From: Candidatus Azobacteroides sp.
GTDB taxonomy: Bacteria > Bacteroidota > Bacteroidia > Bacteroidales > Azobacteroidaceae
Assembly: GCA_009783445.1 (NCBI GenBank)
Contig: WRFY01000125.1
Span: 1-64,000 of the forward strand
Reading direction: 5' to 3'
Length of the DNA stretch: 64,000 nucleotides
Of the stretch, positions 45,295 through 55,300 are shown piece by piece. Under the pieces are notes generated by a model that was not told where the DNA came from, made no database searches, and was given only the letters and a program-made list of their open reading frames with translations. Positions within the stretch are counted from its first letter, which is position 1; every line of letters begins with the position of its first letter. The translations under genes were made by a program, and so were the position numbers.

Positions 45295-46414
45295 AAGCAA
45301 TCAGTTGACAAATAATATAATCGAGCTGCGCTTCCTCCAATTCGGTATGTATCGGCAGCGACAATACAGAAGTGCAGAGTTGATCGGTTACACTTAAATC
45401 GCCTCTCGTTTTCAATATGTTTCTGAAAGCCGGCTGACGCTGCAAAGGTCGAGGGTAATATACCATCGTTGGAATTCCTTTCTTTTTCAAGTAGTTCTGC
45501 AAATCGTCTCTTTTGCCATTGTTTACTTTGATGGTATATTGATGATATACAGGATTCGATTGAGGAATGCAATAGGGAATTTCAAACAAGCCGTTTGCCG
45601 AAAGCAAGGCCGCGTCGTATTCTTTCGCCGCTTTTCTTCGTGCGTGAATGTAAGCCGGCAAATGCGGCAATTTTACCCGCAATACGGCCGCTTGCAATGT
45701 ATCCAGGCGCGAATTGCACCCGATGCGTTCGTGTATATATTTCTGCGATTGACCGTGAGATGCAATTTGCCTGAGTTTTTCCGCCAAGTCGTCTCGGTTG
45801 GTCAACAAAGCGCCCCCGTCGCCATAACAGCCCAAGTTTTTACTGGGAAAAAACGACAAAGTTCCTATATCGCCCATCGTTCCAGTCTGTTTTCGACTTC
45901 CATCCGAAAAAGTATAGTCGGCGCAAATACTTTGAGCATTATCTTCGACTACATATAAACCCCATTTCCGCGCTATTTGCATGACCGGTTCCATATCAGC
46001 GCTTTGTCCGAAAAGATGAACCGGAAGAATCGCTTTTGTTCGAGGAGAAATCGCTTCTTCTATTTTGCGCACATCCATATTGAAAGTTAACGGATCGACA
46101 TCGACCGCTACCGGAACCAGTCGCAACAAAGCAACCGCCTCGACTGTAGCCGCATACGTAAAAGCAGGGACAATAACTTCGTCGCCTTCCTGTAAATCCA
46201 AAGCCATCAAAGCGATCTGAAGGGCGTCCGTACCATTGGCGCAGGGAATAACTTGCTTAGCGCCAGTCAGTTTCGACAATTCGGAGGCAAACAATTGTAC
46301 TTCTTCCCCGTTGATATATCTTCCCGAACGAATTACGCGCAGGACTGCATCATCAATTTCTTCCTGTATCCGCTCGTACTGCGAAATCAGGTCGGTCATC
46401 TGTATGGATTTCAT
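45275..46414 (-). CDS. DegT/DnrJ/EryC1-family sugar aminotransferase
   Basis: 379 residues. PLP enzyme with the Schiff-base lysine in [17 protein letters not shown], and [12 protein letters not shown] near the N-terminus. Resembles WbpE/WlbC, which form the amino group that the adjacent WbpD-like protein would acetylate. The start overlaps the smpB stop by 4 bp (ATGA). Probable role: nucleotide sugar for a surface polysaccharide; substrate inferred from the pairing. Confidence 0.88.
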   Translation of the reverse strand: MKSIQMTDLISQYERIQEEIDDAVLRVIRSGRYINGEEVQLFASELSKLTGAKQVIPCANGTDALQIALMALDLQEGDEVIVPAFTYAATVEAVALLRLVPVAVDVDPLTFNMDVRKIEEAISPRTKAILPVHLFGQSADMEPVMQIARKWGLYVVEDNAQSICADYTFSDGSRKQTGTMGDIGTLSFFPSKNLGCYGDGGALLTNRDDLAEKLRQIASHGQSQKYIHERIGCNSRLDTLQAAVLRVKLPHLPAYIHARRKAAKEYDAALLSANGLFEIPYCIPQSNPVYHQYTIKVNNGKRDDLQNYLKKKGIPTMVYYPRPLQRQPAFRNILKTRGDLSVTDQLCTSVLSLPIHTELEEAQLDYIICQLIAYGKTNS

Positions 46415-46866
46415 ATCTTATACGCTCTCTCCATTTCTCGTTTGTCGTCTTTTTCCTTCAAGGACTGGCGTTTATCGTACATTTTTTTTCCTTTTGCAAC
46501 AGCTATTAACATTTTGGCCAAACCTTTTTCATTGATAAACAAGCGAACAGGAACAATGGTAAATCCTGTGTTCATGGAAAGTTGTTCGATTTTATTCAAC
46601 TCTTTCCGATTCAAAAGGAGCTTCCGGTCTCTCCGAGCTTCATGATTGTTGTAGGTGCCATAAAAATATTCGGATACATTCATATTCTTCACCCACAATT
46701 CTTTACGGATAACTACGCCGTAACTGTCCACTAAGCTGGCTTTTCCCATGCGGATGGATTTTATTTCTGTTCCCGTCAGAACAATTCCGGCGATAAAGGT
46801 TTCAATAAATTCGTAATCAAACGAAGCTTTTTTATTTTTAATCACTATGTTGCTGGATTGCCTCAT
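46411..46866 (-). CDS. smpB: SsrA-binding protein
   Basis: 151 residues, standard length. Contains [20 protein letters not shown] (in part), the KASLVDSYG segment and the basic C-terminal tail [16 protein letters not shown] that enters the ribosome. Brings tmRNA to stalled ribosomes. Start is 8 bp after the yip1-like gene. Confident call. Confidence 0.96.
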   Translation of the reverse strand: MRQSSNIVIKNKKASFDYEFIETFIAGIVLTGTEIKSIRMGKASLVDSYGVVIRKELWVKNMNVSEYFYGTYNNHEARRDRKLLLNRKELNKIEQLSMNTGFTIVPVRLFINEKGLAKMLIAVAKGKKMYDKRQSLKEKDDKREMERAYKI

Positions 46867-46874
46867 TTTTGCAC

Positions 46875-47444
46875 TTATATTTTCATGTTCGGCATAAATA
46901 TATTAATCAGTAATTTGATAAAATAAGGAGCGAGCATAATCAAAACGCTTGCAAAAATAGTAAATTTCATCCATAACTCTTCCTCCATTTTAAAAAAACG
47001 ACCGGCGCTCGTCCAAATCATATAAATGGTATAAAAAACAATGATTTCTAAAAAGAAAAAACTGGGAAACACGGCTTCTATCATGGCAACGATATAAATT
47101 AAAGCGGAAGAATAACCCGTAAACCGCTCCCCCAAAACTCTGTTTTTTTCCATGCCAAAGAACGGAAACAGCCATTCCGACACAATGAAAGAAACCAAGT
47201 AAAAACTTCCTAAATAAATGACTACTTGCCGAATAACCACCTTCAAAGCCAGAGCCGTTGAAAAAGCTTTAGTCGAAATCACTACGCCGACAAAGGCCAA
47301 AAGAGCTATAAGTCCTATGATAGGAAACAAATAATCCTTGTAAAAATTCTCATTGTCTTTTTCCTGATCTTCAGATAAAAATTCCCAGCTGGAAGCCGTT
47401 TCCGCAATCAATCGGTAAAGAAGGACGAAAAGTCGTTTAAACAT
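46875..47444 (-). CDS. Yip1-family membrane protein
   Basis: 189 residues with about five membrane helices (near 43-62, 66-90, 115-140, 145-165, 168-188). The overall layout matches the bacterial Yip1 family (PF04893). Function in bacteria unknown. Five bp after the NigD-like gene and 8 bp before smpB, so it is in that operon. Confidence 0.75.
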   Translation of the reverse strand: MFKRLFVLLYRLIAETASSWEFLSEDQEKDNENFYKDYLFPIIGLIALLAFVGVVISTKAFSTALALKVVIRQVVIYLGSFYLVSFIVSEWLFPFFGMEKNRVLGERFTGYSSALIYIVAMIEAVFPSFFFLEIIVFYTIYMIWTSAGRFFKMEEELWMKFTIFASVLIMLAPYFIKLLINIFMPNMKI

Positions 47445-47449
47445 TTATT

Positions 47450-48190
47450 TTAATTGTAAATAGTCAATTCGATATTTCCATAATTTTTAAACGGCGTTTC
47501 TTCACTTTCCTGCGTGTAATATTTTAAATTGACTTTAAGATATTTCACTCTCACACTGTTGTTTATTGTTGTATCCCTTCCTAAAGTCATCACCATGTTG
47601 TTGATCACAAAAACTTGATTTTGATTGACTTCAACTGCATTTCCCTCGCCTTTGTCCTGTTTAGCGAGCAAATACATATTATACACTCCGTTGTTGTCGA
47701 CTTCTTTTTTGCTTGCTACCAGTCTGTAATCTATTCTGGGCGAAAGCGTCGTTTGGTGTTGCATTTGGAAAAAATATCTTCCTTTCAAAAACAAAGGATT
47801 ATTATATGGCGAAATGTATACGTTGGCGATTGGCAAAGTATAATCGCCAACCGAAACGCTGTCTTCTTCAATCTCGGCGGTCGCAACATTGATCACATCC
47901 GAATGATCGTCAATGCTCGTAGCCGTAAAATACGATGAAGAAGGTTGATTGTCATAATCAATTGTAAATGAAGTCATTAGGCAATCACCCTGATTATACT
48001 CCGACAATTGAGGAGCCGCTATTTCACCCCATGCAGTCAACAAGGTAGTCCCTCCCATTTCCGTATTATAATTCACAACGCTCGGTACTAATGGAAACGA
48101 TTGATAGTTATTTCCTCCCTCATTCACACAACTTGTTAAGCCTACGGCCATTCCCCCTATTCCTAAAAGGATAAAAAATAATTTCTTCAT
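47450..48190 (-). CDS. NigD-like lipoprotein
   Basis: 246 residues beginning with a lipoprotein signal (MKKLFFILLGIGGMAVGLTSC). The body is beta-rich with Asp/Asn-rich loops, and LKYYTQESEETPFKNYG near the end. Resembles the Bacteroidales NigD-like proteins but without strong motifs; function unknown. A -7 box TACATTTG at 48414-48407 would give a leader over 200 nt long. Region 48191-48509 otherwise shows only the two promoters. Confidence 0.6.
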   Translation of the reverse strand: MKKLFFILLGIGGMAVGLTSCVNEGGNNYQSFPLVPSVVNYNTEMGGTTLLTAWGEIAAPQLSEYNQGDCLMTSFTIDYDNQPSSSYFTATSIDDHSDVINVATAEIEEDSVSVGDYTLPIANVYISPYNNPLFLKGRYFFQMQHQTTLSPRIDYRLVASKKEVDNNGVYNMYLLAKQDKGEGNAVEVNQNQVFVINNMVMTLGRDTTINNSVRVKYLKVNLKYYTQESEETPFKNYGNIELTIYN

Positions 48191-48458
48191 ATTCCTCATT
48201 TTTATTTATTTTTTTATTGAATTTATTCCTGCTCATCTCTCCCCACACCCTGTTCAAAAAGCTTTTAAACATCTTCTCAGGAGATAATCAATTCCGGAAA
48301 AGAAAGCCCTTGTTGCATTTATTGGGTTACCTCATTTGCTTACAACAAATTGTCCTTTTTCCCAATCCTAAGCTCAGCTAATTTCTATCCAATCGAATAT
48401 TTTATACAAATGTAACAAATATTCTCCATAAAAATCCCGAAATAATACAAAAAAAACT

Positions 48459-48466
48459 TACCTTTG
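48459..48466 (+). promoter_or_regulatory. -7 box before the glycine-lipid genes
   Basis: TACCTTTG, an exact TAnnTTTG match, 44 bp before the ATG at 48510. No TTTG found at -33. Confidence 0.45.
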
Positions 48467-48509
48467 CATACTTTTTACATGAAGTACGTTCGGTTCATAA
48501 GAGAGATAT

Positions 48510-49433
48510 ATGTTAATAGATGAAAAAAATACAAAAATGTTGCAGGGACGTACAAAAAATAGCAACTCTATAAAAAGCGCTGATTATTTCAGGGTGGATG
48601 TGCGCCAAATTCTTCAGACCAAATCTCCCAAATTATACAAAAAAATACCGGACTTTGCGATCACTTTATTATCCAAATTGATATATCAGGATGAAATTAA
48701 TCTTTTTCTCGAAAAAAATGCAGATTTAAGCGGTATTGATTTGATGGAACGTTTCATTCAATATTTCAATCTCATCATTCATATCTATGGCAAGGATCAT
48801 ATCCCCGAATTCGATCACAAATGTATTTTTGCTTCCAATCATCCATTGGGCGGATTGGATGGCATTTGTTTAGCGGCAATATTGGGAGAAAAATACGAAA
48901 AACAAGTTCTTTTTATTGTAAATGATATTTTGCATTTCATTCAACCGGTTCAAAATGTATTTATTCCCATCAACAAACACGGGTTGCAAACGCGCCATTC
49001 AGTACAGGCAATCCATGACGCTTTTACTTCCGAAAATCAGATCATTACTTTTCCTGCGGGACTTTGTTCGCGAAAAACAAAAAAAGGAGTGGAAGATGTT
49101 GAATGGAAAAAAATGTTCATCACTAAATCGATTGAATACAAGAGAGATGTTGTACCCGTTTACTTTGAAGCCAAAAATTCTGGATTATTTTACTTTCTTG
49201 CCAATATTCGTAAGTTTTTTTGTATAAAATTCAATATAGAAATGTTATTTTTGCCAAGAGAAATGTTCAAAGCTAAAAATGCAACATTTACGATTTATTT
49301 TGGAACACCTATCCCTTGGCAGACGTTTGATTCGCTCAAAACTCCGCAACAATGGGCTGACGACGTGAGAAACCAAGTTTATGGTATAAAAAACAGAACA
49401 GGCTCCTATAAAAGAATAACATGGAAGAAATAA
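48510..49433 (+). CDS. glsA: Glycine-lipid O-acyltransferase (PlsC-like)
   Basis: 307 residues of the LPLAT/PlsC superfamily. HxxxxD catalytic motif is seen in ASNHPLGGLDG, and a later FPAGLCSRKTKKG segment. Adjacent GlsB-like partner matches the Bacteroides thetaiotaomicron pair that makes N-acyl and then O-acyl glycine lipids. It would acylate the hydroxyl of the N-acyl glycine product. Start 48510 chosen; 48537 (MLQGRTKN) is possible. Confidence 0.85.
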   Translation: MLIDEKNTKMLQGRTKNSNSIKSADYFRVDVRQILQTKSPKLYKKIPDFAITLLSKLIYQDEINLFLEKNADLSGIDLMERFIQYFNLIIHIYGKDHIPEFDHKCIFASNHPLGGLDGICLAAILGEKYEKQVLFIVNDILHFIQPVQNVFIPINKHGLQTRHSVQAIHDAFTSENQIITFPAGLCSRKTKKGVEDVEWKKMFITKSIEYKRDVVPVYFEAKNSGLFYFLANIRKFFCIKFNIEMLFLPREMFKAKNATFTIYFGTPIPWQTFDSLKTPQQWADDVRNQVYGIKNRTGSYKRITWKK

Positions 49434-50443
49434 TCCCTAAAATAGACCGGTCGATTCTTAAAACAGAATTGACAAAGGAAAAACTTTTTCGAAAAACAAA
49501 TAAATCGGGAAATGAAATTTACCTGTTTACCGCACATAACGCTCCGAATTTAATGCTCGAAGTAGGCCGATTGCGCGAAATCGCTTTTCGGAATTATGGC
49601 GGAGGAACCGGGCAATCAACAGATATCGACGAGTTTGATGAAATGGAAACTCCTTACAGGCAATTGATTGTATGGGATCCTCAAGAAGAGGAAATATTAG
49701 GGGGATACCGTTTCCGCTATGGTAACGACGTTACTTTTGGCTCCAACGGTCAGCCGAATAACATCGCTACTTCTGAATTGTTCCATTTTTCTGAAAAATT
49801 TATTGATCTCTACTTGCCCAAAATGGTCGAATTAGGCCGTTCGTTTGTTTCTCTCGATTACCAGTCTACTAAATTTGGAGCTAAGGGACTTTTTGCTTTA
49901 GACAATTTGTGGGATGGATTAGGCGCTTTATCGGTCATCGATCCAGACTTTCGCTATTTTTTTGGAAAGGTAACTATGTACAATACGTACAATTCTGAAG
50001 CGCGTAACTTGATCCTATTTTTTTTGGACAAATATTTTAAAGACCAAGAGTGTTTGGTCGTTCCCATCTATCCTTTAGATACGCACATGAACAGGGAATA
50101 TCTGGAGGGCTTATTCAATAAAAATACATACAAGGAAAATTACCATATCCTCAATCAGGAAGTAAGAAAACGCAACATCAATATACCTCCTTTGATAAGC
50201 GCTTACATGAATCTTTCGCCCTCCATGCGCGTTTTTGGAACGGCACTCAACGAAAGTTTCGGCGAAGTAGAAGAAACCGGAATATTGATCGATTTTAATG
50301 ATATTTTCGAAGATAAAAAGCAACGGCATATTGAATCTTTTTTGCGCGAAAATCCTACTCAAAAATTAAAGAACCATATCCGCAAGATCATTAGCCATAC
50401 GCATAGCCTCAGAAAGTCTAAACAAAAAACGAAACGAACTTAG
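49421..50443 (+). CDS. glsB: Glycine-lipid N-acyltransferase (GNAT/OlsB-like)
   Basis: 340 residues. The acyltransferase core (about 45-200) has GGYRFRYG and VELGRSFVSLDYQSTKFGAKGLF, of the OlsB/hemolysin-like GNAT type. GlsB adds a 3-hydroxy fatty acyl chain to glycine, starting glycine-lipid synthesis. Overlaps glsA by 13 bp. These lipids are abundant in Bacteroides membranes and aid stress tolerance. Confidence 0.85.
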   Translation: MEEIIPKIDRSILKTELTKEKLFRKTNKSGNEIYLFTAHNAPNLMLEVGRLREIAFRNYGGGTGQSTDIDEFDEMETPYRQLIVWDPQEEEILGGYRFRYGNDVTFGSNGQPNNIATSELFHFSEKFIDLYLPKMVELGRSFVSLDYQSTKFGAKGLFALDNLWDGLGALSVIDPDFRYFFGKVTMYNTYNSEARNLILFFLDKYFKDQECLVVPIYPLDTHMNREYLEGLFNKNTYKENYHILNQEVRKRNINIPPLISAYMNLSPSMRVFGTALNESFGEVEETGILIDFNDIFEDKKQRHIESFLRENPTQKLKNHIRKIISHTHSLRKSKQKTKRT

Positions 50444-50445
50444 CC

Positions 50446-51411
50446 GTGAAAGAAGCTGTATTTATATATCAGAACAAGGAAAAATGGAAAGAGTATGAAA
50501 CGCATCTGCGTAATATCCGGCAGGAAACGCCCGATCGGTTAGCCGATATATACATAGATGTCACCAACGACTTGTCGTATGCACAAACGCATTACCCAGG
50601 ATCGAAAATAACCTATTATCTCAACGGACTTTCTTCCAAACTCCACCAATTTATCCATGAGAAAAAAAAATGGAATTTTTCTCAATTGTTCGATTTCTGG
50701 CTGAAAGAAGTTCCCTTGACTATGTACGAATGCAGAAAAGAACTGTTGTATTCTTTTTTAATATTTCTGACAGCCGCTTTTATCGGCGTTTTCTCCGCCG
50801 CCCACGACGACACTTATGTCCGGTTGATTTTGGGAGACGATTATGTGGATATGAGCTTGGAAAACATTAAGAATAACGATCCCATGGCGGTCTATAAAGA
50901 TATAAACAAAAACAGTATGTTTGTAGGGATCACGTGGAATAATATCCGGGTTTCTTTTAACGTATTTATTGCAGGGATATTTACGTCCATTGCTTCTGCG
51001 TGGATACTGATCTACAATGCCATCATGATTGGCAGTTTTCAATATTTTTTCTATGAAAATGGTTTATTGTGGGAATCTTTTTTGGCTGTCTGGCTGCATG
51101 GAACGTTGGAAATTTCGGCGGTCATCGTTTCGGGATGCGCAGGCATCACCATGGGCAATGGCTGGCTTTTCCCGAAAACGTATTCCCGAAGAGAGTCATT
51201 TAAAAATTCAGCGAAAAAAGGCGTAAAAATCGTCATTGGCGCCATTCCTATTTTTATTTTGGCAGGATTCTTCGAATCGTATTTTACACGACATACCGAA
51301 TGGCCCAATGCAATCCGCCTAACAATTATACTTTTATCGCTTGCGTTTGTATTATTTTATTATGTAGTCTATCCGCAGAAATGGGGACGTCTATTGGAAT
51401 ATCGCGCGTAA
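50446..51411 (+). CDS. SpoIIM-family (stage II sporulation M-like) membrane protein
   Basis: 321 residues. N-terminal soluble part (1-90), then about five membrane helices with the SpoIIM/DUF95 signature (ITWNNIRVSFNVFIAGIF, WLHGTLEISAVIVSGCAG). Starts with GTG 2 bp after glsB. In Bacteroidetes such proteins head clusters with MoxR and DUF58 genes, as here. Not linked to sporulation in these bacteria; function unknown. Confidence 0.85.
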   Translation: MKEAVFIYQNKEKWKEYETHLRNIRQETPDRLADIYIDVTNDLSYAQTHYPGSKITYYLNGLSSKLHQFIHEKKKWNFSQLFDFWLKEVPLTMYECRKELLYSFLIFLTAAFIGVFSAAHDDTYVRLILGDDYVDMSLENIKNNDPMAVYKDINKNSMFVGITWNNIRVSFNVFIAGIFTSIASAWILIYNAIMIGSFQYFFYENGLLWESFLAVWLHGTLEISAVIVSGCAGITMGNGWLFPKTYSRRESFKNSAKKGVKIVIGAIPIFILAGFFESYFTRHTEWPNAIRLTIILLSLAFVLFYYVVYPQKWGRLLEYRA

Positions 51412-51514
51412 GTTGGCAACAACCAGTAAAGAGTAAGCGCTTTCATAAGAATGCAGGGGATGCACTGAAATATATCAAATAAAAAGCAATTAAATTTTTA
51501 AAATTATATTCAAC

Positions 51515-52429
51515 ATGGAACAAGAAACAAAAGTGGAATTTTTCAAAAATCGCACCATTGGAGAACGATTTGCGGCTTCTGGCGATTTTATTCGCCAAAA
51601 TTGGAAAGTATTGTTAAAAAACCTTGCATATATTGGAGTACCTTTGACTCTGATAGTGGGATTTTTTTCGCCTTATTATTTGCAAAATATCTTGCAAATG
51701 GTTATTAGTCCTTATGCTCCGCTCCCCCCGCAGAATTATGGAATGACTCTTTTATTTATTTCTTTTTCCGGTCTTCTGCTCCTCTTCTTATATTCGATGA
51801 CCGGTTCTATTTTGAACAGATATATCAAAGGATCGTTAACAGAAGAAACGGGCTGGTCGGATTTGAGCGGAAATATGTTTTCCTTTGCTGGAAAAATTCT
51901 GATTCAATGGCTTATCTTGATGCTCGGTTTTTTTGTATTGGGTATCATTCTGTCTGTTTTATTCGGATTTTCGATGTTAGGCGGCTCTCCTGCAATGGCT
52001 GGATTTGTAAGCTTATTAATCATTATTCTGGTGATTGTACTCATTCCTCCGCTTATACTCGTCATATTTCCTGTTTTTTTTGAAGGAGCTTCTGCTTTGG
52101 AAGGAATCAAAAAAGGTTTTCGATTGGGATTCAAATACTGGGGTTCCACCTTTTTAACGGTTTTCCTGGGATCGCTTTTGGCCATGGTTGTTTCTTATAT
52201 TTTAGCCATGCCGTTTAGCTTTTATTTTATAACCCATTTGGGAACAGAAATCGGGTTGGGAACAGAAATCGGGTTGACAGGATTTCTCCTGATTTTGCTT
52301 CCCTGTTTATGTTCTCTTATTATTTATCCGGTTTTTATTGTATTTTGCGGCCTGCAATATACTTCGATTTTGGAAAACGAAGAGGGAGTCTCGCTCCAAA
52401 ACAAGATGGAGGAATTTGATAATTTGTGA
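51515..52429 (+). CDS. Polytopic membrane protein of the MoxR-DUF58 cluster
   Basis: 304 residues with about six hydrophobic helices (near 36-56, 80-105, 130-155, 160-185, 215-240, 265-290). A 6-residue duplication, LGTEIG-LGTEIG, is encoded by an 18-bp tandem repeat at 52238-52273. I recognise no family. Position matches the hypothetical membrane gene often found between SpoIIM-like and DUF4129 genes. Confidence 0.7.
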   Translation: MEQETKVEFFKNRTIGERFAASGDFIRQNWKVLLKNLAYIGVPLTLIVGFFSPYYLQNILQMVISPYAPLPPQNYGMTLLFISFSGLLLLFLYSMTGSILNRYIKGSLTEETGWSDLSGNMFSFAGKILIQWLILMLGFFVLGIILSVLFGFSMLGGSPAMAGFVSLLIIILVIVLIPPLILVIFPVFFEGASALEGIKKGFRLGFKYWGSTFLTVFLGSLLAMVVSYILAMPFSFYFITHLGTEIGLGTEIGLTGFLLILLPCLCSLIIYPVFIVFCGLQYTSILENEEGVSLQNKMEEFDNL

Positions 52430-53127
52430 AAGGCGATCGTTACATATACCTATTGTTGGTTTGGTTCTGTATATTCCCCGCACACGCAAAAGAAGCGGCG
52501 CCGAACGATACATTCCAGATAGAAGCTTTTCCTTTTGATTCAACGATTTATGAAAAACTAAAGGAAGAAAAGGAATTCAATTATTATCGGCAGCAAGATC
52601 CAAACGAAACCAATTCGTTGCTAAGCTGGAGGAATCAATTATATCGGTGGTTGGAAAAACACATGAATATGAAAATAACCGAAAAACAGTTCAACAATAT
52701 CATGCTTTTCTTTTTCCTATTGATGATAGTTGCGGCCGTTGTGTTGCTGTATTTCTATAAACCTTCCCTGTTTTATTTCAACCGAAAACAAAGAGGAGGG
52801 CATCCTTTGGAAGAAGAAAGTATTGAAGGACAGGATTTCGAATTCTTGATCCGACAAGCTTTGAAAAAAGGCGACTATACGGAAGCCATCCGGCTGAACT
52901 ATTTGAAGGTATTGAAATTGTTGACCGAAAGGGGATTGATTTCTTTTAATCCGTATAAGACTGTCAACGAATATGTATATGAATTGAAACGAACCGACCT
53001 GAAACCGGATTTCAGAATGCTCTCGCAGCAATTTGTTTATTATCGGTATGGAAAAAGAAAAGCCTCGATGGAAACTTTCGAACATTTCAAGGAATTGAGC
53101 CGCACGATTATTCAACGCTTCCAATGA
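52426..53127 (+). CDS. DUF4129 domain protein
   Basis: 233 residues with a GTG start overlapping the previous stop (GTGA). N-terminal signal or membrane segment (about 5-22), a linker, one helix (about 88-112), then a cytoplasmic DUF4129-like helical domain with AIRLNYLKVLKLLTERGL. Common in MoxR/DUF58 clusters; role unknown, possibly a substrate or scaffold of the MoxR system. Confidence 0.75.
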   Translation: MKGDRYIYLLLVWFCIFPAHAKEAAPNDTFQIEAFPFDSTIYEKLKEEKEFNYYRQQDPNETNSLLSWRNQLYRWLEKHMNMKITEKQFNNIMLFFFLLMIVAAVVLLYFYKPSLFYFNRKQRGGHPLEEESIEGQDFEFLIRQALKKGDYTEAIRLNYLKVLKLLTERGLISFNPYKTVNEYVYELKRTDLKPDFRMLSQQFVYYRYGKRKASMETFEHFKELSRTIIQRFQ

Positions 53128-54341
53128 AAAAAAATATTTTATTTTTTATCGTTATAGGCCTCCTGTTTATAATCCTATATGAGATAAACCGGAACAATCC
53201 AGAACAACAATATGTCTGGAATCCAACCTACGGCCAGAACGATAAGCAACCCTATGGCGCTTATGCGCTCGATAAAATATTGAAAGCTTCCTGGAAAAAC
53301 GAATACATTCATTCGTACAAGAATTTTTTCGGCCTGTATACTTTTGATGCAGTATTGGACGATAAAAACCTTTTTATTGTATGCAACCAATTGATTCTGA
53401 CAGATTCCGATTGGAAATATTTCTGGAAATACATCGAAACAGGAGGAAACGTCCTGATTGCCGCCGAAAGTTTTCAGTCGGCTTTGGAAGATACTCTGCA
53501 ATTTGAGACGACTACTCGTTATTCGAATTTTTCATTACCGCTCAATTTATCTTCGAAACAAAAAACGACTTCGCTTATTTTTGGGAAAAACCGCATTCAA
53601 GGCATTCCGCGATCCATGCTGCGGTATTTTTTTAATTTTCCCAAAGAAATCGACAGTATCCCTGTCAGTAAAAAATTCACATTGGCATTCGACGACGAGA
53701 ATCACCCGATTATGCTTCGTTATCCCATTGGAAAAGGCAACCTGATTGTATCGTGTACCCCCCTGCTTTTTACCAATTATGCCGTCTTGAACGACTCGAT
53801 TCATCCTTTCATCTGGCAATCGCTGGCTTACCTGAAAGGAAAACCTTTAGTAAGAACAGAATATTATGAAAAAGGAGACTTCGGTGGAAATTCCGAATCG
53901 GTATTTCGTTACTTGTTGAGTCAACCTTCGTTGCGCTGGGCGTATTACATTACTTTGGCCACCCTAATCCTTATGATGTTTTTTACTGCCAAACGGAAAC
54001 AAAGTCCGATTCCTGTGGTGAATCCGCCGCCCAACAAAATGCTGGATTTCGTCCGATCCATTTCATCGCTTTACTTGATAAAAAACAACAATACGGATAT
54101 TATTTTGAAAAAATATATTTATTGGGGAGACTCTCTGAAGAAAGAATATGGAATAGACCCAATTAATGAAGAGCATACGCCGGATTTCATTCGGCAATTT
54201 GCAAATAAAATCGGAATGGATGAAAACGAAGCAAAACATTTATTTGCGGAATTAGACCGCATGCGGGAAAACAGCTGGGTAAGCGATGAGAATATGATGG
54301 ATTTAATAACAAAAATGAAAATAGATTCATGGAAGAATTGA
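53124..54341 (+). CDS. DUF4350 domain membrane protein
   Basis: 405 residues, ATGA overlap with the DUF4129 gene. N-terminal helix (5-20), a DUF4350-like Rossmann-type region (about 40-270, FIVCNQLILTDSDWKYFWKYIETGGNVLIA in parts) and a second helix near 275-295. Typical of MoxR/DUF58 operons. Function not established. Confidence 0.8.
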   Translation: MKKNILFFIVIGLLFIILYEINRNNPEQQYVWNPTYGQNDKQPYGAYALDKILKASWKNEYIHSYKNFFGLYTFDAVLDDKNLFIVCNQLILTDSDWKYFWKYIETGGNVLIAAESFQSALEDTLQFETTTRYSNFSLPLNLSSKQKTTSLIFGKNRIQGIPRSMLRYFFNFPKEIDSIPVSKKFTLAFDDENHPIMLRYPIGKGNLIVSCTPLLFTNYAVLNDSIHPFIWQSLAYLKGKPLVRTEYYEKGDFGGNSESVFRYLLSQPSLRWAYYITLATLILMMFFTAKRKQSPIPVVNPPPNKMLDFVRSISSLYLIKNNNTDIILKKYIYWGDSLKKEYGIDPINEEHTPDFIRQFANKIGMDENEAKHLFAELDRMRENSWVSDENMMDLITKMKIDSWKN

Positions 54342-55300
54342 AAAACAGAATAGATTTATCTGCATTTGCCGCCAAAGTGGAGGAGTTGCGGACAAAAATC
54401 GGAACGATCATTATCGGACAAGAAACAGCGGTCGATTTATTGCTGACCGCTTTAATGGCCGACGGGCATGTACTTTTGGAAGGTGTACCCGGCGTGGCCA
54501 AAACCTTGTTGGCCAAATTGATGGCCAAGTTGATTCAGGCGGATTTTTCCCGCATACAGTTTACGCCCGACCTAATGCCTTCGGATGTATTGGGAACATC
54601 GGTATTTAATCTCAAAACGAATGAGTTTGAATTTGTGAAAGGTCCGATTTTTTCGGAAATCGTATTGATCGACGAAATCAACCGATCTCCAGCCAAAACG
54701 CAGGCGGCTCTTTTTGAAGTCATGGAAGAACGTCAGATAACGGTAGACGGATTTACCCGTTCCATGGGTGAAGTCTATATGGTTGTGGCTACTCAAAATC
54801 CAGTGGAACAGGAAGGCACTTACCGGCTTCCAGAAGCGCAGCTCGATCGTTTCCTAATGAAAATAAGCGTCAATTATCCCACCGCCAAAGAAGAATTGGC
54901 GATATTGAAACGCCACAACGAAAATAAACATTTGACTCAGCTGACAGATATTCAACCTATTTTAAGTAAAAAAGAACTATTGGCTTTCCGGCGGTTAGTC
55001 GAACAGGTGATTGTGGATGAAAGCCTGCTGAAATATATCGCCGACATTGTCGTTGCCAGCCGCAACAGCAAAGCGATCTACCTTGGGGCTTCTCCGCGGG
55101 CCGGCATCGCTCTATTGAACTCAGCCAAAGCATACGCTATTTTGCAAGGCCGGGATTTTGTCATTCCCGACGATATTAAATACATGGTTATTCCGGTGTT
55201 GCAGCATCGTCTGATACTTTCTTCCGAAACGGAAATGGAAGGCCGTTCAGCGGCAACGGTAATCAAATTGCTCATCGAAAAAATTGAAGTCCCGAAGTAA
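54329..55300 (+). CDS. MoxR-family AAA+ ATPase
   Basis: 323 residues. Walker A-like GVPGVAKTLLAK (about 52-63), Walker B LIDEINR, sensor ATQNPVEQEGTY and the lid domain at the end. MoxR ATPases act as chaperones or remodelers of VWA-domain or DUF58 partners at the membrane. Overlaps the DUF4350 gene by 13 bp and the DUF58 gene by one base. Confidence 0.95.
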   Translation: MEELKNRIDLSAFAAKVEELRTKIGTIIIGQETAVDLLLTALMADGHVLLEGVPGVAKTLLAKLMAKLIQADFSRIQFTPDLMPSDVLGTSVFNLKTNEFEFVKGPIFSEIVLIDEINRSPAKTQAALFEVMEERQITVDGFTRSMGEVYMVVATQNPVEQEGTYRLPEAQLDRFLMKISVNYPTAKEELAILKRHNENKHLTQLTDIQPILSKKELLAFRRLVEQVIVDESLLKYIADIVVASRNSKAIYLGASPRAGIALLNSAKAYAILQGRDFVIPDDIKYMVIPVLQHRLILSSETEMEGRSAATVIKLLIEKIEVPK

